Of a stretch of 64,000 nucleotides of DNA, positions 20,223-29,742 are shown one piece after another. Under the pieces are notes generated by a model. The model was not told the origin of the DNA. It saw nothing but the letters and a program-made list of their open reading frames with translations, and did not search any database. Origin of the DNA: Ciceribacter sichuanensis (GTDB lineage: Bacteria; Pseudomonadota; Alphaproteobacteria; Rhizobiales; Rhizobiaceae); the NCBI RefSeq assembly GCF_024055605.1, contig NZ_JAMXLX010000002.1, forward strand, positions 310,001-374,000, given 5' to 3'. Position numbers and translations under genes: made by a program. Every line of letters begins with the position of its first letter. Within the stretch, counting starts at the first letter, position 1.

Positions 20223-21896
20223 TCAGCCCTCGCCGGCCAGAAGCTTGGCGGCAGCTGCTCTTGCCTCATCGGTGATCGAGGCACCCGCCAGCATGCGGGC
20301 AATCTCTTCCCGCCGCCGCTCCGGCTCCATCGTCGCGACCCTTGTGGCGATCTTGTCGCCCGCTTCGCCGGAAGGTCCCTTGGAGATCAGCAGATGGGTC
20401 GCCGCACGGGCGGCAACCTGCGGCGCATGCGTGACCGACAACACCTGCACCTTGATCGAAAGCCGCTTCAGCCGCTGACCGATGGCATCGGCAACCGCGC
20501 CGCCGACACCCGTATCGATTTCGTCGAAGACCAGCGTCGGAGCCGACCCGCGATCGGCCAGAGCAACCTTCAGCGCCAGCAGGAAACGGGAAAGTTCGCC
20601 ACCCGAGGCAACCTTCATGATCGGTCCCGGCCGCGTTCCGGGGTTGGTCTGGACATGGAACTCGACGGTATCGATCCCTTCGGCCGTGGCCGTCTGGGGG
20701 TCGACCCTAACTTCCACCATAAACCGGGCGCGCTCGAGCTTCAGGGCCGGCAACTCCGCCATCACCGCATCGGAGAGCGCCGAAGCGGCATTGCTGCGTT
20801 TTCCGGACAAGGTAGAGGCAAGCTGGTCATAATGCGCTCTGGCCACCTGCACGGCCTTTTCCAGCTCGCCCAGACGTTCCTCGCCTGCATCGAGTTCGGC
20901 AAGGTCACCCACCATCTTTTCCGCCAGGGCCGGCAGATCGGCAACGGAAACCGAGTACTTGCGACCGGCGGCCCTCAACGCAAACAGGCGCTCCTCGACC
21001 CGCTCCAGTTCGTTGGGGTCGAACTCGGTACGCCGGAGCGCCGCCTCGACCTCCATCTGTGCGTTGGAAAGGTGATCCAGCGCCGTATCGAGCAGTTGAA
21101 CTGTCTCTTCCAGCAAGCCCGGCGCCTCATGGCTTTTACGCTCCAGCCGCCGAACCATCGACGCAATCAGAGGAACGGGCGAAGCATGACCGTTCAGGAA
21201 TTCGGAGGCTTCTGCAATGTCGCTGGCGATGCGCTCGGACTTCTGCATGACCGTGCGGCGTTCAGCGAGCGCATCTTCCTCTCCGTCAGTGGGAGCGAGC
21301 TTTTCCAGTTCCTCGACAGAAGCCCGGAGATAGTCGGCCTCACGCGCGGCCGCCTCAACACGCGCCCTGTGCGTCTTCAGCACACGGTCCGCCTCGCGCC
21401 AGCGGCGATAGGCATCACCGACGGTAACCACTTCATCGGTGAGACCGGCAAAGGCGTCGAGCAGCATCCGGTGCGCGTCGGTATCGACCAGCGCCCGGTC
21501 GTCATGCTGCCCGTGGATTTCGACGAGCAGTTGCCCTGCCTGCCGCATGAGCTGCACGGATACCGGCTGATCGTTGATATAGGCTCGGGTGCGTCCGTCG
21601 GACGACTGGATGCGCCTGAAGATGAGATCGCCGTCATCGTCGACGCCATTGCCACGTAGCAGCGTACGGGCCGGATGATCCCCGCCGATATCGAAGACCG
21701 CCGTGACTTGGCCCTTCTCCTCGCCGTGACGCACGAGCGAGCCATCGCCGCGCCCACCAAGCGCAAGCGAAAGGCTGTCGAGCAGGATGGACTTGCCGGC
21801 GCCGGTCTCGCCGGTCAGCACCGAGAGCCCGGCCTCGAAGGCAAGATCAAGCCGCTCGATCAGAACGATATCGCGGATCGACAACTGGACGAGCAT
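20223..21896 (-). CDS. recN: DNA repair protein RecN
   Basis: 557-residue SMC-like ATPase acting in double-strand break repair. Walker A GETGAGKS lies at residues 29-36; a long coiled-coil middle follows; the C-terminal ABC half has VASGGELSRFLLALK (signature), LVFDEIDTGVGG (Walker B) and VTHAPQVAARA. The start MLVQLSIRDIVLIERLDL is typical. It is 31 bases downstream of bamD, giving the usual rhizobial lpxC-bamD-recN order. Confidence 0.95.
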   Translation of the reverse strand: MLVQLSIRDIVLIERLDLAFEAGLSVLTGETGAGKSILLDSLSLALGGRGDGSLVRHGEEKGQVTAVFDIGGDHPARTLLRGNGVDDDGDLIFRRIQSSDGRTRAYINDQPVSVQLMRQAGQLLVEIHGQHDDRALVDTDAHRMLLDAFAGLTDEVVTVGDAYRRWREADRVLKTHRARVEAAAREADYLRASVEELEKLAPTDGEEDALAERRTVMQKSERIASDIAEASEFLNGHASPVPLIASMVRRLERKSHEAPGLLEETVQLLDTALDHLSNAQMEVEAALRRTEFDPNELERVEERLFALRAAGRKYSVSVADLPALAEKMVGDLAELDAGEERLGELEKAVQVARAHYDQLASTLSGKRSNAASALSDAVMAELPALKLERARFMVEVRVDPQTATAEGIDTVEFHVQTNPGTRPGPIMKVASGGELSRFLLALKVALADRGSAPTLVFDEIDTGVGGAVADAIGQRLKRLSIKVQVLSVTHAPQVAARAATHLLISKGPSGEAGDKIATRVATMEPERRREEIARMLAGASITDEARAAAAKLLAGEG

Positions 21897-21927
21897 GGCT
21901 GCCTCATCTCACCTGAATGGCGGTATA

Positions 21928-22797
21928 TCAGCTCCCGAGCAGGAGCTTCTTGCCGGCGCGGGAAATCCACGAACCCGCGTTTTCACGCGGTTCCAGACCG
22001 TTGCTCTGCAAGAGCTTGTAGGAATCGGCGTACCACTGGCTGTCCGGATAGTTGTGGCCGAGAATGGCCGCAGCAGTCTGCGCTTCCTGCACGACGCCCA
22101 TTGCGTAATAAGCTTCGACGAGGCGCGCCAGCGCTTCCTCGATCTGGTTCGTGTTCGGATACTTCTCGACGACAGTGCGGAAACGGGAAATCGAAGCAAG
22201 GTATTCCTTGCGCTCGAGATAGTAACGACCGACCTGCATCTCCTTGCCGGCCAACTGGTCACGCGCGAAGCGGATCTTGGACTGCGCGTCGTCGACATAT
22301 TCCGAATCGGGATACTGATCGACGACCTTCTGCATGGCCTCGATGGTCTTCAGCGAATTCTTCTGGTCCTGCGTGACGTTGGAAATCTGCTTCCAGTAGG
22401 CAAGACCAACAAGATACTGCGCGTAGGCCGCGTCGTCGGACTTCGGATAAAGGTTCAGATAACGGGTGCCGCTGGTGATCGCATCGGGATAACGGCCCAG
22501 ACGGTATTTCACGAAGGTGCTCATCACCAGCGACTTGCGCGCCGGTTCGGAGAACGGATGCTGCGCATCTACGGCATCGAACTTGCGCGACGCCTCGGCC
22601 ATGTTGCCTGCCTTCATGTTGGCAAGGCCCTGGTTGTAGAGGGTTTCCGGCGGATCCGTGTCGACGCCGAGCTTGGTGATATCAATATCGGGATCGGACT
22701 GGCAGGCAGCGAGCATCGCGCCGGATACCGTCATCATCACAAAAACGCTGGCAATACGTGCGGCTTTCTTCACAACGACCGACCTTACTTGATTCAT
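21928..22797 (-). CDS. bamD: Outer membrane assembly lipoprotein BamD
   Basis: 289-residue lipoprotein of the BAM complex, which folds beta-barrel proteins into the outer membrane. It has a signal peptide with lipobox LAAC before QSDPD, then TPR-like repeats beginning [26 protein letters not shown]. The start at 22797 ([16 protein letters not shown]) gives a normal signal peptide; the frame is open 216 bases further but without one. It is also known as ComL/YfiO. It lies 267 bases downstream of lpxC, with a hairpin in the gap. Confidence 0.94.
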   Translation of the reverse strand: MNQVRSVVVKKAARIASVFVMMTVSGAMLAACQSDPDIDITKLGVDTDPPETLYNQGLANMKAGNMAEASRKFDAVDAQHPFSEPARKSLVMSTFVKYRLGRYPDAITSGTRYLNLYPKSDDAAYAQYLVGLAYWKQISNVTQDQKNSLKTIEAMQKVVDQYPDSEYVDDAQSKIRFARDQLAGKEMQVGRYYLERKEYLASISRFRTVVEKYPNTNQIEEALARLVEAYYAMGVVQEAQTAAAILGHNYPDSQWYADSYKLLQSNGLEPRENAGSWISRAGKKLLLGS

Positions 22798-22983
22798 TCG
22801 ACAGATCCCGATTGCAGCGCCGTTTGAAAAGCCGTCGCTTTCAAATGGCGTTTCTAGCCACAAAAGCGGCATGAGAGCAACGCAATGATATCGATTTAAC
22901 GCATTTTTGTGGCGATCCGTAAGGAAAACCCGGAATTGGTCCGTAACCTTCTGTCTGTTTAAATAGCAACCGCCGGTAACGAC

Positions 22984-23013
22984 TTGTCCCGCTCCAGGGA
23001 AGAAGCGGGACAA
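22984..23013. terminator. Hairpin between lpxC and bamD
   Basis: Ten paired bases (TTGTCCCGCT / AGCGGGACAA) around a 10-base loop, about 50 bases after the lpxC stop. There is no T tract on the minus strand, so it may be a processing or Rho-assisted site rather than a full terminator. On the plus strand it directly precedes GGAGGT and an ATG. Confidence 0.45.
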
Positions 23014-23064
23014 TGGAGGTAAGCACTATGAAAATCGAAGGAAAAGCGCCTTTCAGGCCATCCC

Positions 23065-24018
23065 TCAAGCGAACCAGGGAGCAAATTCCGGAACGTTGAC
23101 CGCGACGAATTCACGCGCCCTCGCCTGCTGGCTGCGGGCCGGAGCCTCGACAACTTCATAAGCGTCGCGATTCTCCAGAAGAGCCTTCAGTGCATTGGCG
23201 TTGAGCTTGTGGCCGCCACGATAGGAGCGATAGCAACCGATAAACTGGGCGCCTGCGAGCGCAAGGTCGCCAACGGCATCCAGCGTCTTATGACGAACGA
23301 ATTCATCCGTGTAGCGAAGGCCCTCGACGTTGATGACGGTGTTGTCGTCGGAGATGACAACCGAATTCTCCAGCGACGAGCCCAGAGCGAAGCCTGCAGC
23401 CCAGAGACGCTCGACATCACGCATGAAGCCGAAGGTACGGGCACGCGACAATTCGGTCTTGAATGTTGCTGCCGTCAGGTCGCCCTGCCAACTCTGCCGA
23501 CCGATCAGCGGCGAGTCGAAATCGATCTCAACCTCGAATCGCGTACCGTCATAGGGACGGAACTCCGCCCAGGAAGCGCCTGCTTCAATACGAACAGGCT
23601 TGGTAACCCGGATATAACGGCGCTTGACGCCGAGATTGGTGATACCGACCTGCTCGATCGCCTCAATGAAGACTTCGGAGCTGCCGTCCATGATCGGCAT
23701 TTCAGCACCGTCGACCTCGATCAGAAGATTGTCGAGACCGAGTGCATAAATGGCCGCCATGACATGTTCTATGGTCGCAACGGAACGCGTCGGCGATGTG
23801 CCGAGCACCGTGCAGAGATCGGTATTGCCGACCTGCGAGGAAACCGCCTTGTATTCGACCTGCGTACCGTCTTCGAACGTCCGCACGAAGACGATGCCGG
23901 TGCCGGCCTCAGCCGGCTGAAGATTGATCGTCACAGACCGCCCGGAATGCACACCGATGCCGGTCAGGCTGAGCGGTGCTGCGATGGTCGTCTGAAATCC
24001 GAGCAATGCGATTGCCAT
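23065..24018 (-). CDS. lpxC: UDP-3-O-acyl-N-acetylglucosamine deacetylase
   Basis: 317-residue zinc amidase that performs the committed step of lipid A synthesis in the cytosol. Visible residues: TLxGIGVHSGR at the start (TGIGVHSGRSV), zinc ligand H85 in EHVMAAI, H243 and D247 in HKTLDAVGD, and catalytic-region H270 in GGHKLN. It is preceded by ftsZ with its terminator, so it probably has its own promoter in the 24019-24236 gap. Confidence 0.97.
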   Translation of the reverse strand: MAIALLGFQTTIAAPLSLTGIGVHSGRSVTINLQPAEAGTGIVFVRTFEDGTQVEYKAVSSQVGNTDLCTVLGTSPTRSVATIEHVMAAIYALGLDNLLIEVDGAEMPIMDGSSEVFIEAIEQVGITNLGVKRRYIRVTKPVRIEAGASWAEFRPYDGTRFEVEIDFDSPLIGRQSWQGDLTAATFKTELSRARTFGFMRDVERLWAAGFALGSSLENSVVISDDNTVINVEGLRYTDEFVRHKTLDAVGDLALAGAQFIGCYRSYRGGHKLNANALKALLENRDAYEVVEAPARSQQARAREFVAVNVPEFAPWFA

Positions 24019-24236
24019 GAATACTGCCTCTGTCTGTCAGCCGGTCACAGCGTTGTCGTGATCCGGCCTGCCATTCCCCGGGCAAGCGGCCTTCCGGCGC
24101 TCCCTGCCCTCGTCTTGATCCTTTCATACGGCGGCCCTATCCACATTCCAAATCACTGTTCGTTTCCGATTGTTACGATCCAACGACTTTGAAAACAAAA
24201 GACAATTCAGAGAGGCCTGCATTAGCCCGGAACAAA

Positions 24237-24264
24237 GAAAGCCCGGACTTTCGTCCGGGCTTTC
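24237..24264 (-). terminator. Rho-independent terminator after ftsZ
   Basis: The perfect stem GAAAGCCCGGAC / GTCCGGGCTTTC with a 4-base loop, 22 bases after the ftsZ stop; on the minus strand it is followed by TTTGTT. It separates ftsZ from lpxC. Confidence 0.88.
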
Positions 24265-24286
24265 AAGACACTCTGTAAGGCTAGCC

Positions 24287-26038
24287 TTAATTCGACTGGC
24301 GACGCAGGAAGGCCGGAATTTCCAGCTCGTCGTCACCGCCATGGGCGGAGCGAGCAGCCGGCATCTGACGACCCTGGTCGTCGAGCTGTCCGCGACGCGG
24401 CGCATAGAGGCTGGCCTCGGCCGAAAGCGGGCGACGCTGGGCAGCGGGTGCGGCCGGGGCATGTACCGGGGCTTCGGCAGCAGCCTGTTCACCTTCCTGG
24501 TGACCTACCAGCGAATTCGTGATTCGCTTCAGCAGGCCCATCGGACCCCGCTCGTCATGGGCGGCAGGAGCTGCGCGCTGGTCCAGTTCGGCACGGACGA
24601 CCGGCGAGAAGTCATCGACCTTCGGCATGCGAACCTGCTCGACCGTCTGGCGCGCGACCGGAGCAACCGGCTCGTGACGAACCGGAGTGGCAGCCATCGG
24701 CTGCGGAGCCGGAGCGGTCATCGGAGCAGCCGGACGGCTCATGGCCGGAGCGGGCATCGGTTCTGCCATGCGCGAAGCCGGTGCCTGTTCAGCAACCGGA
24801 GTTGCGAACAGGCGGCTTGCCGGACGGAATTCCGGTTCGGCAACCTGCTGCTGCACCGGAGCGGCGACAGCCTGGCGGGCAACTGCGATTTCGAGTTCAC
24901 GCTCCATTTCGGCTTCAGCCGAGCGGATGGTTTCGGCGACCGGGTCAATAACGGTCTTGGGTGCCTGCGCCATTGCAGGCTGATATGCGGCCGGAGCCGA
25001 AGCAACGGCCGCGGAAGGACGCATAATGGGCTTCGACAGCGGAGCGGCTTCAAAACCCTTGGAGGCGAGAGCCGCGCGGTCGATACCGGTGGCGACCACG
25101 GATACGCGGATGATGCCTTCAAGCGATTCGTCGAAGGTTGCGCCGAGGATGATGTTGGCGTCCGGATCGACTTCTTCGCGGATACGGGTTGCAGCTTCGT
25201 CGACTTCGAACAGCGTCAGGTCGCGACCGCCGGTGATGGAGATCAGGAGGCCCTGAGCGCCCTTCATCGAGGTTTCGTCGAGCAGCGGGTTGGCAATCGC
25301 GGCTTCGGCAGCCTGCATTGCTCGGCCCTGGCCGGAAGCTTCGCCGGTACCCATCATTGCACGACCCATTTCGCGCATGACCGAGCGGACGTCGGCGAAG
25401 TCGAGGTTGATGAGACCTTCCTTCACCATCAGGTCGGTAATGCAGGCAACGCCGGAGTAGAGCACCTGGTCGGCCATCGCGAATGCGTCGGCGAAAGTGG
25501 TCTTGTCGTTGGCGATGCGGAAGAGGTTCTGGTTCGGAATGACGATGAGCGTGTCGACCGACTTCTGAAGCTCTTCTATGCCGGATTCGGCGAGACGCAT
25601 GCGGCGACCGCCTTCGAAGTGGAACGGCTTGGTAACCACGCCAACCGTCAGGATGCCCTTGTTGCGGGCGGCCTGTGCGACGACCGGAGCTGCACCGGTG
25701 CCCGTGCCGCCGCCCATGCCGGCGGTGACGAAGCACATGTGCGTACCGTTCAGGTGATCGATAATTTCATCGATGCACTCTTCAGCGGCAGCGCGACCGA
25801 CTTCCGGCTGGGAGCCGGCACCGAGGCCTTCCGTGACATTCACACCGAGCTGGATGATGCGCTCGGCCTTCGTCATCGTCAGTGCCTGGGCATCCGTGTT
25901 GGCGACGACAAAATCGACGCCCTGGAGACCAGCGGTGATCATGTTGTTGACGGCGTTGCCGCCACCGCCACCGACACCGAACACGGTGATCCGGGGCTTC
26001 AGCTCGGTAATGTCAGGCTTCTGCAGCTTGATGGTCAT
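24287..26038 (-). CDS. ftsZ: Cell division GTPase FtsZ
   Basis: 583-residue tubulin homologue that forms the Z ring. The core GTPase is complete: [14 protein letters not shown] at 21-34 and the tubulin signature GGGTGTG near 109-115. After about residue 320 comes a long Ala/Pro/Met/Gln-rich linker of roughly 250 residues, then the conserved tail [12 protein letters not shown] that binds FtsA. The long linker is typical of alphaproteobacterial FtsZ1. The start at 26038 has AAGGA in front; upstream in-frame codons to 26083 are not needed. It follows ftsA by 101 bases. Confidence 0.97.
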   Translation of the reverse strand: MTIKLQKPDITELKPRITVFGVGGGGGNAVNNMITAGLQGVDFVVANTDAQALTMTKAERIIQLGVNVTEGLGAGSQPEVGRAAAEECIDEIIDHLNGTHMCFVTAGMGGGTGTGAAPVVAQAARNKGILTVGVVTKPFHFEGGRRMRLAESGIEELQKSVDTLIVIPNQNLFRIANDKTTFADAFAMADQVLYSGVACITDLMVKEGLINLDFADVRSVMREMGRAMMGTGEASGQGRAMQAAEAAIANPLLDETSMKGAQGLLISITGGRDLTLFEVDEAATRIREEVDPDANIILGATFDESLEGIIRVSVVATGIDRAALASKGFEAAPLSKPIMRPSAAVASAPAAYQPAMAQAPKTVIDPVAETIRSAEAEMERELEIAVARQAVAAPVQQQVAEPEFRPASRLFATPVAEQAPASRMAEPMPAPAMSRPAAPMTAPAPQPMAATPVRHEPVAPVARQTVEQVRMPKVDDFSPVVRAELDQRAAPAAHDERGPMGLLKRITNSLVGHQEGEQAAAEAPVHAPAAPAAQRRPLSAEASLYAPRRGQLDDQGRQMPAARSAHGGDDELEIPAFLRRQSN

Positions 26039-26139
26039 GGTACCAGTTCCTTCTCTTTCCGGCCGCATCGCCACGCCGGCCATGTCATTTCAACTCTTTC
26101 ACCCGTCGCCCCGGCCCTGCGGAAATCGACGGGCTGAAC

Positions 26140-27471
26140 TCAAAAACTTTCCTTCAGCCACTGGCCCATACGGGCGATCCGGCTGTTGCCGTTACCGAAC
26201 GGCGAGAACAGTCCTGCCTGCCCGGCATGGGTTTCCTGGTCAGCAACTTGCGGATAAATCATCAATCCGACAGCGGTCGAAAAAGCGGGACCCTTGGCCG
26301 CGGCCGGGAGGCCGGCGACACCCATCGGGCGCCCGATTCGCACATTGCGGGCAAGGATGCGGCGCGCAGCTTCAGGAAGACCCGTCAGCTGGCTTGCGCC
26401 ACCTGTCAAAACGACTCGCTTGCCGACAACCGGCGAGAACCCCGACTTCTGAATCCGATCGCGAAGGAGTTCAAGTGTCTCTTCGATCCGAGCAAGAATA
26501 ATCCGCGTCAGGAGAGCCTTCGGCACCTGGGTCGGCTGGTCGCGATCATCCTCGCCGATCGGCGGAATGGAGATCACGTCACGATCGTCAGCACCGTTCG
26601 CAAGAGCCGAGCCATGCACGACCTTGAGGCGTTCGGCATCCTCGATCCGGGTCGAAAGGCCGCGAGCGACGTCGGTCGTAACGTGGTGACCGCCGAGCGC
26701 GATGGCATCGGTATGGATCAGCTTGCCTTCCGCAAAGACCGAGATCGTCGTCATGCCGCCACCCATGTCGATAGCAGCGCAGCCGAGTTCGACTTCATCA
26801 TCGACCAGTGCGGCCAGACCGCTCGCATACGGGGTCGCCACGACGCCTTCGACACTCAGGTGAGCGCGATTGATACACAGCTCGAGGTTCCGGAGCGCAG
26901 CGCGTTCGGCCGTCACCACATGCATTTCGGCACCGAGAATATCGCCATACATGCCGAGCGGATCACGGATGCCGCGTTCGCCATCCAGCGAGAAGCCGGT
27001 AGGCAACGAGTGCAGGACGGCGCGATCGGAACCCTGCGACTGCTGTCCGGCAGCCACGAGAATCTTGCGCAGATCACCCGATTCGACTTCCTGGCCACCG
27101 AGATCGATGGTCGCGGTATAGACGTCCGAACCGATACGGCCCGCAGAAACATTGACGATCAGACTGTCGACGGTGAGGCCGGCCATACGCTCGGCGGCAT
27201 CGACCGCGAGACGGACGACGTTCTCGACCGCATCCAGATCGGCGATCACACCGGACTTCACACCCCGCGAGCGCTGGTGACCGATGCCGATGACTTCTAC
27301 GTTATGCGTGCGACCCGGCAGCACGGTGCTTTCCTTGCGCGGCGTCAGCCGGCCGATCATGCAGACGACCTTGCTGGAACCGATATCCAACACCGAGACC
27401 ACATGGCTGCGCTTCGAGGAAAGCGGCTTGATGCGCGGGAGACCAAAGTGGGAGCTTCCGAACAGGCTCAT
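26140..27471 (-). CDS. ftsA: Cell division protein FtsA
   Basis: 443-residue actin-like ATPase that tethers FtsZ to the membrane. Motifs: SVLDIGSSKVVCMIG (phosphate 1), AAIDMGGGMTTISVFAEGKL (phosphate 2) and VVLTGGASQLTGLPE (adenosine). The C-terminal tail NSRIARMGQWLKESF is the amphipathic membrane-targeting helix. Its ATG overlaps the ftsQ stop (ATGA). Confidence 0.97.
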   Translation of the reverse strand: MSLFGSSHFGLPRIKPLSSKRSHVVSVLDIGSSKVVCMIGRLTPRKESTVLPGRTHNVEVIGIGHQRSRGVKSGVIADLDAVENVVRLAVDAAERMAGLTVDSLIVNVSAGRIGSDVYTATIDLGGQEVESGDLRKILVAAGQQSQGSDRAVLHSLPTGFSLDGERGIRDPLGMYGDILGAEMHVVTAERAALRNLELCINRAHLSVEGVVATPYASGLAALVDDEVELGCAAIDMGGGMTTISVFAEGKLIHTDAIALGGHHVTTDVARGLSTRIEDAERLKVVHGSALANGADDRDVISIPPIGEDDRDQPTQVPKALLTRIILARIEETLELLRDRIQKSGFSPVVGKRVVLTGGASQLTGLPEAARRILARNVRIGRPMGVAGLPAAAKGPAFSTAVGLMIYPQVADQETHAGQAGLFSPFGNGNSRIARMGQWLKESF

Positions 27472-28400
27472 ATACTCTGCCCCGCCTTCTTGAGTGCTTT
27501 ACGACGCTCTTCAACAGCCACCAGTCGACGCTCCTGCGCTTCCGGCGTCAACTGGATCGCGGTGCGGTCAGACAGGCGAAGATCCACAGCTGCAATATCG
27601 CGGGAAAGGAGTTGCTGATCGGCATCCAGACGCGAGAGCCGACCGAGCGCATCACCGATACCATCCTCGGGAAGCTTCACAACCACGCCGTTGTCCAGAT
27701 GGATATCCCAACGACGACCGGCGACCCGGACATAAGCCTTAATCCGCGAAGCGATTTCGGGGAATTTCGCAAATTCCGTCTCGACATCCGAAGCCGCAGT
27801 TTCGGCATCGCGCCCGACGAAGAGCGGCAGGCTTGCAAACTTGTTGTCCCGCAGTGGAGCAATAACGCTACCGGACTTCTCGATCAGGGAAAGTTCCGTG
27901 CCATGCTGCCAGATGCCGTAAGCCTTCCGTTCCCGCAGAACCACCTCAACGGTCGCCGGATAGATCTTTCGAACCTCCGCCGATTCGACCCAGGGAAGAT
28001 CACTCAGCGCCTGACGCGCAGCCGTGATGTCGAGGCCGAGAAGACTGGTGGACCCATCAAGCCCGAGAAGCTGAAGAATGTCGATTTCGGAAGTCTGCTC
28101 GTTACCGGTGACCTTGACATCTTCGATCGCGAAACCGGCAAACGAGGTCAGCGCGTGACTGACCGCCGGCCCATGCCCGCCAATGACGATCCCATAAACC
28201 GCGATTGCGGAATAGAACCCGACAAAGGATACCTTACCGGCATGCGCGGGGATCGCGATGCGCCCGGAGCAAAGGCTGACGATGAAGCGCACGACACGCC
28301 GCAGCGGACGCGGCAGAACCACACCCTCCGCGGAAGCCGCAGAGGCGGATGCGCCGTACGCCGCAAAGCCCCCTGATCTATCGCCCCTCACCGCAAACAA
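27468..28400 (-). CDS. ftsQ: Cell division protein FtsQ
   Basis: 310-residue bitopic inner-membrane protein: cytoplasmic start, membrane segment near residues 60-80 ([17 protein letters not shown]), then a POTRA domain ([25 protein letters not shown]) and the beta domain. It links the divisome core to FtsL/FtsB-type partners. The start is uncertain. A TTG at 28400 with GGAGGA six bases before is preferred; a GTG at 28391 overlapping the ddl stop is possible; an ATG at 28421 would overlap ddlB by 34 bases. Confidence 0.92.
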   Translation of the reverse strand: MFAVRGDRSGGFAAYGASASAASAEGVVLPRPLRRVVRFIVSLCSGRIAIPAHAGKVSFVGFYSAIAVYGIVIGGHGPAVSHALTSFAGFAIEDVKVTGNEQTSEIDILQLLGLDGSTSLLGLDITAARQALSDLPWVESAEVRKIYPATVEVVLRERKAYGIWQHGTELSLIEKSGSVIAPLRDNKFASLPLFVGRDAETAASDVETEFAKFPEIASRIKAYVRVAGRRWDIHLDNGVVVKLPEDGIGDALGRLSRLDADQQLLSRDIAAVDLRLSDRTAIQLTPEAQERRLVAVEERRKALKKAGQSI

Positions 28401-29314
28401 GACGCATCCTCCACCATCCAACTGACAAATTCACCAAAGCCCATACCCATATGGGCAGCCATTTCAGGCACCAGCGAGGTTGGCGTCATTCCGGGCTGGG
28501 TATTGATCTCCAGCCAGATGAGCTCACCATCTTCGGACAAACGATCATCGAAACGAAAATCCGAACGACTGACCCCTCGACACCCGATTGCTTGATGCGC
28601 CTTAACTGCCAATGATTGTATTTTTTGGTAAATTTTCGGTGAAATTTCTGCAGGAAGTACGTGCCGCGAACCGCCGGCGACATATTTTGAATCATAGTCG
28701 TAGAAGCTGTGCCCCTGCGGCACGATTTCCGTGACACCGAGCGCCTTGCCGCCCATGACGCCGCAGGTAAGCTCGCGACCGGCAACGTAATGCTCCACCA
28801 TGACCCGGTCGCCATAACGCCACTCGCTCGACAGGAGCGACTGCGGCGGATGCGCCATGTCCTCGCGAACGATGACGACGCCGAAGCTGGAGCCTTCGCG
28901 AACCGGCTTCACCACATAGGGCGGAGCGATGGGATGCTCCGTCCCGATATCGAAACGCATCATCACCTTCGCCTCGGCAACCGGAATACCGGCATTGGCC
29001 GCAACGATCTTGGCCTGCGCCTTGTCCATGGCAAGCGCGGACGCCAGCACGCCGGAATGCGTATAGGGAATCTGCAGGTATTCGAGAACGCCCTGAATGG
29101 TGCCGTCTTCACCGAAGGGGCCATGCAGCGCATTGAAGGCGACATCCGGGCGAAGATCGGCAAGCACCTGCCCGATATCGCGATCAACGTCGACGCGAGT
29201 GACGCGATAACCGACAGATTCGAGAGCCTCCGCACAGGCAGCCCCGGAAGAAAGGCTAACTGGCCTCTCCGAGGAAAGACCACCCATCAGGACGGCTACA
29301 TGCTTGCCACTCAT
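28388..29314 (-). CDS. ddlB: D-alanine--D-alanine ligase
   Basis: 308-residue ATP-grasp enzyme that makes the D-Ala-D-Ala dipeptide for peptidoglycan. Landmarks: [63 protein letters not shown] and the C-terminal [19 protein letters not shown]. The ATG at 29314 is used; the preceding in-frame codon is TTG. It is the first gene of the ddlB-ftsQ-ftsA-ftsZ block, with promoter-like and CtrA-like sequence about 100 bases upstream. Confidence 0.96.
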   Translation of the reverse strand: MSGKHVAVLMGGLSSERPVSLSSGAACAEALESVGYRVTRVDVDRDIGQVLADLRPDVAFNALHGPFGEDGTIQGVLEYLQIPYTHSGVLASALAMDKAQAKIVAANAGIPVAEAKVMMRFDIGTEHPIAPPYVVKPVREGSSFGVVIVREDMAHPPQSLLSSEWRYGDRVMVEHYVAGRELTCGVMGGKALGVTEIVPQGHSFYDYDSKYVAGGSRHVLPAEISPKIYQKIQSLAVKAHQAIGCRGVSRSDFRFDDRLSEDGELIWLEINTQPGMTPTSLVPEMAAHMGMGFGEFVSWMVEDASCLR

Positions 29315-29742
29315 CAACGCCCCCGCAGGAAAAAATGAAACATACTGATCGACTTGGAGCCGGAAGCGGACTCAGTTGATGACCGCCTCGACCGTTGTCT
29401 TAGTAAAACGACATTAAGGTTAATGAAGTGTTTACTTTCGTTAACCGACCGGCCCCGAGCAGCCTCATTTTAACGAAATCCGCCAACGGCTTTCCGCCTG
29501 CAACACAGATTTCCCGCAGGCGGCGCTTGCAGCGCCCCGGGGAAACCAAATGCGGCAACCGAATCGGTAACCCGCCGTTTCACAACGAAAATCTTCCTCA
29601 AATGGCAACTTTATGGCCGCGTCGGACACGGCAGCATTCCATTTCTTGCGAACTTGACGCTTTACAAGAAGGAAAATTGTATTAATGAGCATGCAACCTT
29701 TCTGTAGGTTTTGTTAAGAAACTCCCGAACTGGAAACTGTAA
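29315..29742. other. Divergent promoter region of ddlB and the MHS transporter
   Basis: This 428-base gap has no supported gene. It holds a CtrA-like TTAA-N7-TTTA site at 29420-29434 inside a GGTTAA/TTAACC inverted repeat (29418-29446), a small GGCGC/GCGCC hairpin near 29522-29538, and a promoter-like sequence facing right (listed separately). Confidence 0.55.
29654..29682 (+). promoter_or_regulatory. Candidate sigma-70 type promoter for the MHS transporter
   Basis: TTGACG at 29654-29659, 17 bases, then TTGTAT at 29677-29682, about 60 bases before the transporter ATG. It fits the rhizobial CTTGAC-N17-CTATAT pattern moderately well. Confidence 0.45.

Noticed and set aside
22841..23068. 75-residue minus-strand frame between lpxC and bamD
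   Set aside because: No similarity, poor codon use and no ribosome site; the region is better explained as a leader with a hairpin.
24170..26137. A 655-residue plus-strand frame opposite ftsZ
   Set aside because: Composition mirrors the antisense of a GC-rich coding frame; no family similarity and ftsZ is certain.
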